Below are positions 9,130 through 17,180 of a DNA stretch of 64,000 nt, piece by piece (positions within the stretch are counted from its first letter, which is position 1; the number at the start of each line of letters is the position of its first letter). Both the position numbers and the translations under genes were made by a program. The stretch is from the NCBI RefSeq assembly GCF_019884725.1, contig NZ_CP082322.1, forward strand, positions 2,046,001 to 2,110,000, read 5' to 3'. Origin of the DNA: Leucobacter tenebrionis (GTDB lineage: Bacteria > Actinomycetota > Actinomycetes > Actinomycetales > Microbacteriaceae). The notes beneath the pieces are model-generated. The model was not told where the DNA came from, searched no databases, and saw only the letters and a program-made list of their open reading frames with translations.

Positions 9130-9942
9130 TCAGGAGCGCCGAGCTACTCGCTCGACGTTGCCCTCGTGGATGTATGCGACCCATTCCCAGCCGGGTTTCG
9201 GCTGTGCGACACGGGGATCGGAGATGGGTCGTCCGTCGCGCAGGGCCTCGATGTATGCCCGGTCGAGGGCGATCCGCGCCCGCAGATCTTCGGAGTCTCC
9301 CACTGAGCCGTGGCCCGGCACGACGACGTCTGCTCCGGCCGATGCGTCTTCGAGGAGTTGCAGGCCGTGGAGATAGTCTCGCAGCGGATCGGGGGCGTCG
9401 CCGTAGAGATTCGGCATCGGCACGAGCACGTCGGAGAGCATGTCGCCCGCCACGAGTACGCGGTGCTCTTCGATGAGCAGGGCCGCGTGGCCTTCGGCAT
9501 GACCTCGGTGCTCGAGGATGCGGATGCTCGGGCCGGTCCACGGGATCCTGGTCGCGTCTCGGGGCAGCGCGGTCAGCAGCCCGAACAACTCCAGCGGAAC
9601 GTCGTCGGCGATCTCCGGCGGCAGCCCCTCGGCGATCCGGGTCTGCCAATCGGGCTGCGCCAGCAGCTCGGCCAGTACGGCAGCGGCCCGCGCCGTTCCG
9701 TAGCGCGGCACCTCGCCGAGGCTCGGGTGCCAGAGCGCATGATCCCAGTCGGGGTGGGTTGCGAAGCCCGCGACGACCTCGAGGCCGAGCGAGCGCACAC
9801 CGGCCGCGAGGTCGGTCAGCTCCTCACTCGTGAGCCCGGGATCGATGACCAGCGCCTCCGATCCGTCATCGACGATGATGGAGTTCGTCGCTATGCATTC
9901 GCTGGTGTGCACGTGCACGCCCGGGGCGATTCGGGTCAGCAT
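9130..9942 (-). CDS. Metallo-beta-lactamase-fold hydrolase
   Basis: 270 residues with the MBL metal motifs: THPDWDHALWHP (HxxxDH form), EHRGHAEGHAALL, VAGDMLSD and VVPGHGSVGD. Such proteins hydrolyse diverse esters, thioesters or lactones; the substrate cannot be assigned. Its ATG overlaps the stop of the upstream reductase gene by one base (TGATG), so the two form an operon running toward the island. No signal peptide, so cytosolic. Confidence 0.85.
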   Translation of the reverse strand: MLTRIAPGVHVHTSECIATNSIIVDDGSEALVIDPGLTSEELTDLAAGVRSLGLEVVAGFATHPDWDHALWHPSLGEVPRYGTARAAAVLAELLAQPDWQTRIAEGLPPEIADDVPLELFGLLTALPRDATRIPWTGPSIRILEHRGHAEGHAALLIEEHRVLVAGDMLSDVLVPMPNLYGDAPDPLRDYLHGLQLLEDASAGADVVVPGHGSVGDSEDLRARIALDRAYIEALRDGRPISDPRVAQPKPGWEWVAYIHEGNVERVARRS

Positions 9943-10529
9943 CAGCGCACCCCGCCCTCGAGCAGGATCGAATAGTGCCTCATGGTCACGCCGGAGGCGA
10001 ATCTCGCCTCATCGAGCAGTTCCAGGTCGAACGGCCGATCGTAGTCGTCGAACAGTGTGCGTCCGAAGCCGAGATAGGCGGGATGCGTCCACAGCAGCAG
10101 TTCGTCGAGCAGCCCGGCGCGCAGCAGCTGCGTCGCGAGGCTCGCACCGCCGACGCCGATCCGGCCGTCGGTAGCGGCGCGGAACTCGGCGAGCCGCTGG
10201 ATGGCGTCGTCGCCGATGATCCGCGTGCTGTACTCCGCGCTGGTGCGGGTTCGGGAGACCAGGATCTTCGGCTTCTCCTTCCATATCTCGCCGTACTCGC
10301 GGAGGAAGTCGGGCAGAGAGGGGTCGGAGGCGGAGTGCGGCCAGAACTCCTCCATGGTCTCGTAGAACACCCTGCCGTGAACGATGGCGGACACGTCGCG
10401 GGCGAATTCATTGGCGGCGCGGTGGAGCTCCTCGTCGATGCGGAGCCACTCGCCGGCGCCGTTGTCGCCCGGCACCTGTTCGATGCGCAGATCGATCGAT
10501 ACGTTCATCGAGTACACGAATCGGCCCAT
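9942..10529 (-). CDS. Dihydrofolate-reductase-like (RibD C-terminal family) protein
   Basis: Reductase-fold protein of the RibD_C/DHFR-like family, 195 residues. Begins MGRFVYSMNVSID, contains GRVFYETM, KILVSRT and the nucleotide-binding GRIGVGGASLATQLL, and ends with the family-typical LELLDEARFASGVTMRHY. The ATG at 10529 is chosen because GGGAGG lies 7 nt upstream; a longer frame exists but would cross the operator. Divergent from an HxlR regulator, which probably controls it together with the MBL gene. Confidence 0.85.
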   Translation of the reverse strand: MGRFVYSMNVSIDLRIEQVPGDNGAGEWLRIDEELHRAANEFARDVSAIVHGRVFYETMEEFWPHSASDPSLPDFLREYGEIWKEKPKILVSRTRTSAEYSTRIIGDDAIQRLAEFRAATDGRIGVGGASLATQLLRAGLLDELLLWTHPAYLGFGRTLFDDYDRPFDLELLDEARFASGVTMRHYSILLEGGVR

Positions 10530-10542
10530 GGCGAGACCTCCC

Positions 10543-10571
10543 GATAGTGATTGCAATTTACAACCACTATC
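10543..10571. promoter_or_regulatory. HxlR operator candidate
   Basis: A 29-nt dyad in the divergent intergenic region: outer arms GATAGTG and CACTATC, inner arms TTG and CAA, symmetric around CAATTTA. Position between the reductase and hxlR-type starts suits autoregulation plus control of the reductase operon. Confidence 0.55.
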
Positions 10572-10603
10572 ATCGATGCCAGGATGTCTGTCAAGGAGGA
10601 GAC

Positions 10604-10993
10604 ATGGAACCGATCAGCGCGGCGGCCGATGTGCTCGGCGACCGCTGGACACTGCTCATCCTGCGCGACATCGTGTTCGAGGATCGGCGCTACTTCCGCG
10701 CACTGCTGACCGGGTCGGCCGAGGGGATCGCGACGAACATCCTCGCGGATCGACTCGCGCGGCTTCTGGATGCCGGGATCCTCACTCGCGGCGCCGCCGG
10801 ACGCGGCCAGCGCGCGCGCTACAGTCTCACCGAGGCGGGGGTGCAGACCGTCCCGGTGCTGCTCGCGTTCGCCGACTGGGGGCGGGACTGGAGGCCGACC
10901 GATACGGAAGCCGAAACAGAACGACGGCTCCCTGTGGACGAGCTCATGCGCGACCTCCGCGCCCGGCATGCGCCGGATGCGGAGACCTCGTGA
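10604..10993 (+). CDS. HxlR-family winged-helix transcriptional regulator
   Basis: 129 residues from ATG 10604, which has AAGGAGGA upstream. Reads MEPISAAADVLGDRWTLLIL then RYFRALLTG, ATNILADRLARLLDAGILTR and RYSLTEAG, the HxlR winged helix. The usual N-terminal cysteine redox sensor is absent, so the signal may not be thiol-based. Divergent from the DHFR-like/MBL operon with a dyad between them. Confidence 0.9.
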   Translation: MEPISAAADVLGDRWTLLILRDIVFEDRRYFRALLTGSAEGIATNILADRLARLLDAGILTRGAAGRGQRARYSLTEAGVQTVPVLLAFADWGRDWRPTDTEAETERRLPVDELMRDLRARHAPDAETS

Positions 10994-11173
10994 GATCCGA
11001 TCCCGCTGGGTAGGCTGGTCGCGTCAGCCTCGATGAGAGGAGGGGCCGCATGCTCGGCGAATCACTTCAGCGGCACGCGACCGCGCGCAGTGCGGAGCGG
11101 CAGGGCGTGGCTCCGGAACGCCCGTTCGGGCAGGGCGCGAAGGGGCGGGCCTGACGGGGCAGGGGACGAACCG

Positions 11174-12505
11174 ATGAGTCAGGATCCGCTTTCGCTGTTC
11201 GAGCCCGACGACTCTGCGCGCCCGCTCGCGGACCGGCTGCGTCCGGGCACCCTGGAGGAGGTCGTCGGGCAGGAGCATCTGCTCGGCGAAGACGGGCCGA
11301 TCAGGCGTATGGTCGCCGAGCAGCGACTCGTGTCGATGATCCTGTGGGGGCCTCCTGGGTGCGGAAAGACCACGATCGCGAGACTCCTCGCCGAGCGCAC
11401 GAACCTCGTCTTCGAGTCGGTTTCTGCGACGTTCTCCGGCGTCGCCGATCTGCGTAAGGTGTTCGGCGCAGCGCAGAAGCGCCGCGAGATCGGGCAGGGC
11501 ACGCTGCTGTTCGTCGACGAGATCCACCGCTTCAACCGCGCGCAGCAGGACTCATTCCTGCCGTATGTCGAGGACGGCACGATCGTGCTCGTGGGCGCCA
11601 CGACCGAGAACCCCAGCTTCGAACTCAACGGGGCGCTGCTCTCACGCTGTCAGGTGTTCGTGCTGAGGCGACTCGACGATGAAGCTCTCGACACGCTCAT
11701 CGAGCGGGCGGAACGCGCGATAGGGCGACCCCTGCCGCTCGAGGCGGAAGCGCGGCAGGCGCTGTTGGCGATGGCCGACGGCGACGGACGCTACCTGCTC
11801 AACCTCGTAGAGCAGTTGCAGACGGTGCACGAAACGCTCGACGTAGCGGGCCTCGCTCGGCTGGTGCAGCAGCGCGCCCCGCTCTACGACAAATCGCAGG
11901 AGGGGCACTACAACCTCATCTCGGCGCTGCACAAGTCGATGCGGGGCTCGGATCCCGATGCCGCTCTGTACTGGCTGGCGCGCATGCTCGATGGAGGTGA
12001 GGATCCGCTCTACATCGCTCGCCGCCTCGTCAGATTCGCGAACGAGGACATCGCCATCGCGGATCCCCAGGCCGTGCACCAGGCTCTTGCCGCCTGGGAT
12101 GTGTATGAGCGCCTCGGTTCACCCGAAGGGGAACTCGCGATCGCGCAAGCCGTCGTCTATCTCGCGACCGCGCCCAAATCGATCAGCGTGTACCGGGGCT
12201 TCAACGCGGCGCGGAAGCTTGCGAAGCGGACCGGATCCCTCATGCCCCCGCCGCACATCTTGAACGCTCCCACGAAGCTCATGAAGAACCTCGGCTACGG
12301 GGAGGGTTACCAGTACGACCCCGACACCGAAGACGGCTTCTCCGGCGCCGATTACTTCCCCGAGGGCATGGAGCGGGAACGCCTCTACCGCCCGACGGGC
12401 AACGGCTACGAGCGGTGGGTCGGTGAGCAGGTCGCCGAGTGGGACCGGCTGCGGAGGCGGAAGCGGGCCCGAGGAGAGCGCGAGAGCGCCGAGGGTGGAG
12501 AATGA
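11174..12505 (+). CDS. rarA: Replication-associated recombination protein A (MgsA/RarA AAA+ ATPase)
   Basis: AAA+ ATPase acting at stalled replication forks. 443 residues from ATG 11174 (MSQDPLSLFEPDDSARPLAD). Walker A WGPPGCGKTT (about 60), Walker B TLLFVDEIHRFN, sensor 1 VGATTENPSFELN, arginine finger LLSRCQVF, and the C-terminal tetramerisation region with YNLISALHKSMRGSDPDAAL, ARRLVRFANEDI and PPHILNAPTKLMKNLGYG. Upstream in-frame codons lack a ribosome binding site and homology. Length is normal for the family. Confidence 0.96.
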   Translation: MSQDPLSLFEPDDSARPLADRLRPGTLEEVVGQEHLLGEDGPIRRMVAEQRLVSMILWGPPGCGKTTIARLLAERTNLVFESVSATFSGVADLRKVFGAAQKRREIGQGTLLFVDEIHRFNRAQQDSFLPYVEDGTIVLVGATTENPSFELNGALLSRCQVFVLRRLDDEALDTLIERAERAIGRPLPLEAEARQALLAMADGDGRYLLNLVEQLQTVHETLDVAGLARLVQQRAPLYDKSQEGHYNLISALHKSMRGSDPDAALYWLARMLDGGEDPLYIARRLVRFANEDIAIADPQAVHQALAAWDVYERLGSPEGELAIAQAVVYLATAPKSISVYRGFNAARKLAKRTGSLMPPPHILNAPTKLMKNLGYGEGYQYDPDTEDGFSGADYFPEGMERERLYRPTGNGYERWVGEQVAEWDRLRRRKRARGERESAEGGE

Positions 12506-12566
12506 CGAACCCACCGTGCCGGCCCGGAGTAGAAACCGCGGTTCTGATTTCTGAGAGAGGTTGATG

Positions 12567-13235
12567 ATGCAGGCTTTGTTCACCGAGATCGTGAAGGGCG
12601 ATATCCAGAAGGTTCGCGCTCGTATCGAGAAGGATCCTTCGGTTCTGAATATGGTTGCGTCGGGCAGTCCGAAGAAGTATGCGGGGCAGTCGCCCCTGCA
12701 GGTGGCGATCCGTTCCGAGCAGTTGGAGATCGCCGCCCTGCTGCTGCAGCGGGGCGCGGATCCGAACTTTATCGAGGAGTATGATGCGAATTCGCCGGGG
12801 GGATCGTGGGCGGCGCCCGTGCTGCACGACGCGGTGATGCTGGCGGTGCGGCGATCGCGGTGGCTGCGGCCCGTGACATTCGGCCGTCCGGTGACGGAGT
12901 GGAAGATGGTCGGTTCCCAGGCGGGTGCTGACGAGTCGTTCGCGATCATGGAGGCGCTTCTGGATGCGGGCGCGGATCCGAATGCCCTCGACTCGTACGG
13001 CAATTCCGTGCTCGGTCGAGCCGCTCTCGACGCTCGTCAGATCCTGCCGAAGCGAGAAAACGCGGAGGGCAGGCCGGTGAACAGCGAACTGCATCGCGAC
13101 CTCTCGCGCATCTTCGAGGCGCTGCGCTCGCGCGGCGCTGACGTGGGACGCGTCGAGCCGAATCTCGGGATGTCCCTGCCCGATTATTACGCGCAGGAGC
13201 CAGTGGTCGCGTTCATCACGGGGGAGGCGGCCTGA
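12567..13235 (+). CDS. Ankyrin-repeat protein
   Basis: 222 residues, soluble, with ankyrin units: QSPLQVAIRSEQLEIAALLL-QRGADPN, a central unit around VLHDAVMLAV, and FAIMEALLDAGADPNALDSY. A protein-interaction scaffold; partner unknown. GAGAGAGG lies 6 nt before ATG 12567; ATG 12564 is also possible. It lies about 60 nt after rarA and is convergent with the MFS gene at 13388. Confidence 0.85.
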   Translation: MQALFTEIVKGDIQKVRARIEKDPSVLNMVASGSPKKYAGQSPLQVAIRSEQLEIAALLLQRGADPNFIEEYDANSPGGSWAAPVLHDAVMLAVRRSRWLRPVTFGRPVTEWKMVGSQAGADESFAIMEALLDAGADPNALDSYGNSVLGRAALDARQILPKRENAEGRPVNSELHRDLSRIFEALRSRGADVGRVEPNLGMSLPDYYAQEPVVAFITGEAA

Positions 13236-13387
13236 CGCCTTTCCCGGGGAACTCGAGACCGGCACATGGCTGCCGCGCCTTCGCCCGAGCGGACTTTCGC
13301 CGTGGGTTCGGCGCGCTACCGTTCGACAGCGCGACGCGAAGCCGCAGGGTAGTGAGGCGTGATAGCACGGGGTTGTCCCTCGCTGGA

Positions 13388-14635
13388 TCACCCCCGTGCC
13401 GGCACCTCTCGCTCGGTCGAACGGCTCGCCATGCCAGCCCTGCCTCGCCACGCCAGGAGCGCGAGCGCGGTGCCGATGACGCCGATGGCGACGAGCACGA
13501 GCGCGACGGCGGGCAGGCCGATCGCGGCGGCCAGCACTCCGGCGAGCGGGTAGGTGAGCAGGAAGCAGGCGTGGGAGAGGGAGAACTGCGCGGCGAACAC
13601 CGCGGGCCGGTTCTGCTCGGTGCTGCCCCGGCGCAGCAGTCGCGCCGACGGCGTGAGAATCGTCGAGGTGGCCGCGCCGAGCAGCATCCAGACGAGCAGC
13701 AGCGTCGCCCACTGCGCGGTGCCGTGCATGAGCGCGATCGCCCCGGCCGCGGCGAGGAGCAGGAGCGGAAGGGCGATCCCGCCCGCGAGCATGACGCGCC
13801 GGTCGGGCAGCGTGTCCAGGAGCTTCGGCATGCCGAGCGCGACGACCATCGATCCAGCGCCGTATGCGCCGAGCAGGAGCGCGACGTCCGGTTGCGGGCG
13901 CCCGAGGTCGCCCTGCACGAGCACGACGGTGTTGACGATCACCATCGCGGTGGTCGTCGCGACGACGAGGTTGAGACCCATCAGGCCGCGCAGCTCGCGG
14001 CTGGCCCAGAACACCCGCACCCCGCGTGTGAGACGGTCGAAGAAGGGTGCCGGCGGTGGCACCTCGATGTGCGGGAATCGAGTGGCGATCACGAGGGCCG
14101 CAGATCCGATGAACCCGATGACGGTGCCCACGAACAGTGTGTGGAAGCTGATCACGGTGAGGAGTGCGGCGGCGAGCATCGGGCTCACCAGCGATTCGAG
14201 ATCGTAGGCCAGTCGCGACAGCGACAGGGCGCGCGTGTACTCCCGCTCATCGGGCAGTACGGAGGGGATGACGGCCTGGAACGCGGGTGTGAACGTCGCC
14301 GAGGCCGACTGCAGCAGGAAGATCAGGATGTAGATCTGCCAGGCCTCGGTCACGAACGGCAGGGACACCGCTACTCCGGCGCGGATCAGGTCGGCACCGA
14401 TGAGGACGGGCTTGCGCGGCAGGCGCGCCGTGAGTGCGGTGGTGACCGGCGAGACGGCGACATAGGCGACCATCTTGATGGTCATCGCCACCCCCATCAC
14501 GATGCCTGCCTCGCCGCCGGCGATCTCGAAGGCGAGCAGACCGAGCGCGACGGTGAGCAGCCCCGTGCCGAGCAGGGCGATGATCTGCGCGCCGAACAGC
14601 TTCGCGTAGCCCGGGTTGCGGAGAACGGAGATCAT
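13388..14635 (-). CDS. MFS efflux transporter in an ArsR operon
   Basis: 415 residues, about 12 hydrophobic segments. The loop between helices 2 and 3 carries ALTARLPRKPVLIGADL, the MFS motif A region (shortened), and helix-rich segments such as VSPMLAAALLTVISFHTLFV follow. Related to multidrug or metal efflux MFS. Starts 40 nt after the ArsR-type repressor stop, so likely repressed by it; the pair may give metal or drug resistance (inference). Confidence 0.85.
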   Translation of the reverse strand: MISVLRNPGYAKLFGAQIIALLGTGLLTVALGLLAFEIAGGEAGIVMGVAMTIKMVAYVAVSPVTTALTARLPRKPVLIGADLIRAGVAVSLPFVTEAWQIYILIFLLQSASATFTPAFQAVIPSVLPDEREYTRALSLSRLAYDLESLVSPMLAAALLTVISFHTLFVGTVIGFIGSAALVIATRFPHIEVPPPAPFFDRLTRGVRVFWASRELRGLMGLNLVVATTTAMVIVNTVVLVQGDLGRPQPDVALLLGAYGAGSMVVALGMPKLLDTLPDRRVMLAGGIALPLLLLAAAGAIALMHGTAQWATLLLVWMLLGAATSTILTPSARLLRRGSTEQNRPAVFAAQFSLSHACFLLTYPLAGVLAAAIGLPAVALVLVAIGVIGTALALLAWRGRAGMASRSTEREVPARG

Positions 14636-14675
14636 GGACGAGGCCTTACGGTCAGGGGTGGAGAGGAGCGAGGGA

Positions 14676-15041
14676 TCACTGCGCTGGCGCGTGGTGATGG
14701 GGAGGGATCTGCCCGTTCGCGACCGCGTGCTCGGCCTGCTTGATCGCCTCGACCACCAGCGCCACGGCGTGCTCGTCGGTGAGGCGGTAGAGCACGCTCG
14801 TTCCCTCCTGCCGGGTGGTGACCATGCGCGCCATCCGCAGTCTGGCGAGGTGCTGCGATACGCCGGACGGCTTCTTCCCGACGAGCTCGGCCAGCGCGTT
14901 CACCGGCAGCTCGCCCTCCCGTCGCAGCGCGAGTACGATCCTGATCCTCGTCGGATCGGACAGCAGGCTCAGCACCTCGGCCGCGAGGTCGACATACTCC
15001 GAGGAAGGATTCAATCCGCAAACCTGCTTATCCGCATCCAT
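14676..15041 (-). CDS. ArsR/SmtB-family metalloregulator
   Basis: 121 residues. Winged helix LSLLSDPTRIRIVLALRR, LVGKKPSGVSQHLARLRMA, EGTSVLYRLTDEHAVALV. The N-terminus carries a Cys (QVCGLNPSS) and the C-terminus is His-rich (AEHAVANGQIPPHHHAPAQ), resembling Ni/Co/Zn sensors of the NmtR/KmtR type rather than CxC arsenic sensors. First gene of an operon with the MFS transporter at 13388-14635. The dyad over its start codon suggests autorepression. Confidence 0.88.
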   Translation of the reverse strand: MDADKQVCGLNPSSEYVDLAAEVLSLLSDPTRIRIVLALRREGELPVNALAELVGKKPSGVSQHLARLRMARMVTTRQEGTSVLYRLTDEHAVALVVEAIKQAEHAVANGQIPPHHHAPAQ

Positions 15042-15050
15042 ACGCAGATA
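15029..15050. promoter_or_regulatory. Imperfect dyad overlapping the arsR-like start codon
   Basis: On the minus strand, half-sites TATCTGCGTAT and GGATGCGGATA form a 22-nt imperfect palindrome (about 7 of 11 pairs) spanning ATG 15041. ArsR operators often overlap promoter or start. The match is modest. Confidence 0.35.
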
Positions 15051-15078
15051 TTAACACTCCGCGCACTAAGCTGGCCGA

Positions 15079-15570
15079 ATGGCAGAGCAGACCCCGAGCG
15101 AGCGGATCCTCATTCAGCTCATCCTCGACAAGCTCGACCAGCTCATCGCCTCGGTCGGATCTCTGGACGATGAGCTGGCGAACTCGGCGCTGCAGGTGCC
15201 GGGGAGCAACTCTCCGATGCAGATACTGGTGCACTGCTGCGGGATGCTGCGCTGGTGGTCGTCGAGTGTGAACCTCGGTCTCCCGCGAATGCGTGACCGT
15301 GACGCGGAGTTCGAGACCCGGCTGACCGTCGACGAGGGGTTGGAGCTCGCAAGTCAGGCGCGGAAGGCCTTCTTGAGCGATGCAGCAGCCACGGAGTTGC
15401 AGCGACCTCCGAAGGCTATGCCCGGGGGTGGGGATGACGATCATCATTGGCTGGCCACGGCCGAGGGCGTGCTGCTGCACGTGCTGGAGGAGCTGTCCCA
15501 GCACCTCGGTCAGCTCGAGATCACGATCGACGTGCTGCGCGGGTCATCCTCGTTCGACGAGCGTTCATAG
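15079..15570 (+). CDS. DinB-like / DUF664 family protein
   Basis: 163 residues, four-helix DinB/DUF664 type common in Actinobacteria and linked to mycothiol-dependent S-transferases. Visible: SPMQILVHCCGMLRWWSSSV (first metal-binding His region), DHHWLATAEGVLLHVLEELSQHLGQLEITIDVL (paired His in the last helix: the sequence is in two halves, EGVLLHVLEEL and SQHLGQLE). Divergent from the arsR-like gene with only 37 nt between, so the two may share regulatory DNA. Enzymatic role not assigned. Confidence 0.82.
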   Translation: MAEQTPSERILIQLILDKLDQLIASVGSLDDELANSALQVPGSNSPMQILVHCCGMLRWWSSSVNLGLPRMRDRDAEFETRLTVDEGLELASQARKAFLSDAAATELQRPPKAMPGGGDDDHHWLATAEGVLLHVLEELSQHLGQLEITIDVLRGSSSFDERS

Positions 15571-15638
15571 CCTTCGCCCTCGGCTTCACCTTAGCCTTAG
15601 CCCTCGCCTTCGCTCAGGAGGCGTCCGCGGCTCAGTGC

Positions 15639-16004
15639 TCAGTCGACCGGTGCGACTCGGATGCGGTTGCCGTCGGGATCGGCGATGACGAACGTGCGAC
15701 CGAAGATGTCGTCGCGGATCTCCTCGACCACTGTGACGCCTCTGGCGCGCCACTCTGCGTAGACCTCGTCGACCTTCTCGCCCGATCCCGGCACCATCAG
15801 TCCCACCTCGGACAAGCGCGGGGTCTCGGAGGTGATGGTTTCGCCGTGGCGGCTCCAGAGCGCGAACAGCACTCCCGGGGCGATCTCGAACGCGACGTAG
15901 GCGGGGGCGACGAAGACCGGCTCCATGTCGAACAGTTCGGAGTAGAAGCGGGTCGAGCGCTCGGTGTCGGTGACGTAGATCAGGAACTGGTTGGGTGCAC
16001 TCAC
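15639..16004 (-). CDS. VOC-family (glyoxalase/bleomycin-resistance fold) protein
   Basis: 121 residues from a GTG at 16004 with AAGGAGG upstream. Two beta-alpha-beta-beta-beta units: FLIYVTDTERSTRFYSELF and GLMVPGSGEKVDEVYAEWRA, with C-terminal FVIADPDGNRIRVAPVD. Metal ligands seem partly absent, so it may bind rather than turn over its ligand. Divergent from a WYL-domain regulator, which likely controls it. Confidence 0.85.
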   Translation of the reverse strand: MSAPNQFLIYVTDTERSTRFYSELFDMEPVFVAPAYVAFEIAPGVLFALWSRHGETITSETPRLSEVGLMVPGSGEKVDEVYAEWRARGVTVVEEIRDDIFGRTFVIADPDGNRIRVAPVD

Positions 16005-16094
16005 GGCAGGCCTCCTTGCGAGCTGGGTAACGGTACATGACCTACACTGACACGGATAGAAGACAGTCCATGTCACCTTTAGGGAGAAAACTTC

Positions 16095-17093
16095 GTGGAA
16101 CGTCCGCAACGGCTCCTCGCGCTCCTCGTCGCGCTGCAGGCGAACCGGCAGATGACCGCCGCGGAGCTGGCCGAGCAGTTCGGCGTGTCCAGGCGCACGA
16201 TCCTGCGCGACGTCGAGGCGCTTGCCGAAGCCGAGATCCCCATCATCGCCGAGCGCGGCCGGTATGGTGGCGTTGCGCTGCTGCCCGGCGCTGAAGTGGA
16301 CGTGAATCGTCTCAGCGGGAATGAAGCAGAGGTGCTCGAGCTCATCGGAGTGGATCTCACCCGCGCCAAGCAGCTCGGGATCGAGGCCGCCGCGCGCACC
16401 GCCGCGCAGAAGCTCGCCTCGCGCAGGCCTTGGCCCCACGGCGACCCCGCCGGCCTGCTCCCGCTGAGCGAAGTCGTCGCGATCGATAATGCCGCCTGGT
16501 TCACCCCTGGCGATTCCGCCGATGTGGCTGCCGTGATCCGTGATGTCAGGCGCGGCAAACGGCTGCGGATCAACTACCGCGCAAGCGGGCGGCCCGACTC
16601 CCGGGAGCGCGTTGTCGATCCGTACGGGGTGTTCTCCCGTGGCGGGCGCTGGTACCTCATCGCAGACGCCGGCGGGGAGCCTCGCATGTTCGCGCTGAGC
16701 CGGCTCCAGGCCTGGGCTGTGCTCGACGAAGACCGGCGGATCCGCACCGATCTCGCGCTCGCAGACATCGCAGCGAGCCTCGTCTCGGGTTTGGAGGAGC
16801 GTCACAGCATCCGCGTGACCGCCTTGCTCGACGCGAAGACCGAGGATATGGCCCGCCGCATCCTCGGCACCAGGCTGCTCTCGGTCGAGCCGACCGAGCA
16901 CCCCGCCGAGGTGCGGATCACCGTCGGCTATGACCAACTCGCCGCCGTGCGCCAGCTCCTCCAGTTCGCCGACCACGTCGAGATCACGGACCCGCCCGAG
17001 GCACGTGCCCTCATCGCGGACCTCGCCACGACCCTCGCCTCCCGCCACCGCGATGCCGGGGTCGCGGGCTCTGGTGAGACCGCGGATGGATAG
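16095..17093 (+). CDS. WYL-domain transcriptional regulator
   Basis: 332 residues. N-terminal winged helix (ERPQRLLALLVALQ, MTAAELAEQFGVSRRTILRD, PIIAERGRYGGVAL), a WYL domain at about 160-215 (LRINYRASG, VVDPYGVFSRGGRWYLIA) and a C-terminal extension (WCX-like, RVTALLDAKTEDMARRILG). WYL domains sense ligands including nucleic acids. GTG start with AGGGAG upstream. Divergent from the VOC gene across a 90-nt gap. Confidence 0.88.
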   Translation: MERPQRLLALLVALQANRQMTAAELAEQFGVSRRTILRDVEALAEAEIPIIAERGRYGGVALLPGAEVDVNRLSGNEAEVLELIGVDLTRAKQLGIEAAARTAAQKLASRRPWPHGDPAGLLPLSEVVAIDNAAWFTPGDSADVAAVIRDVRRGKRLRINYRASGRPDSRERVVDPYGVFSRGGRWYLIADAGGEPRMFALSRLQAWAVLDEDRRIRTDLALADIAASLVSGLEERHSIRVTALLDAKTEDMARRILGTRLLSVEPTEHPAEVRITVGYDQLAAVRQLLQFADHVEITDPPEARALIADLATTLASRHRDAGVAGSGETADG

Positions 17094-17180
17094 TTTCGTG
17101 TTCTCACCATCCCGACGCGGGCCTCTGCGCAGCGCGCCTTCGGGCCCCGACTCCGTTGTTCCGACCGCCGGCTCCCAGCG

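Noticed and set aside
11033-11173. N-terminal extension of rarA
   Set aside because: Arg/Gly-rich, no ribosome site, and normal RarA length is reached from ATG 11174.
13352-14743. 463-codon plus-strand open frame
   Set aside because: Runs opposite an intact MFS transporter and arsR-like gene; composition is Arg/Glu/Gly-rich shadow.
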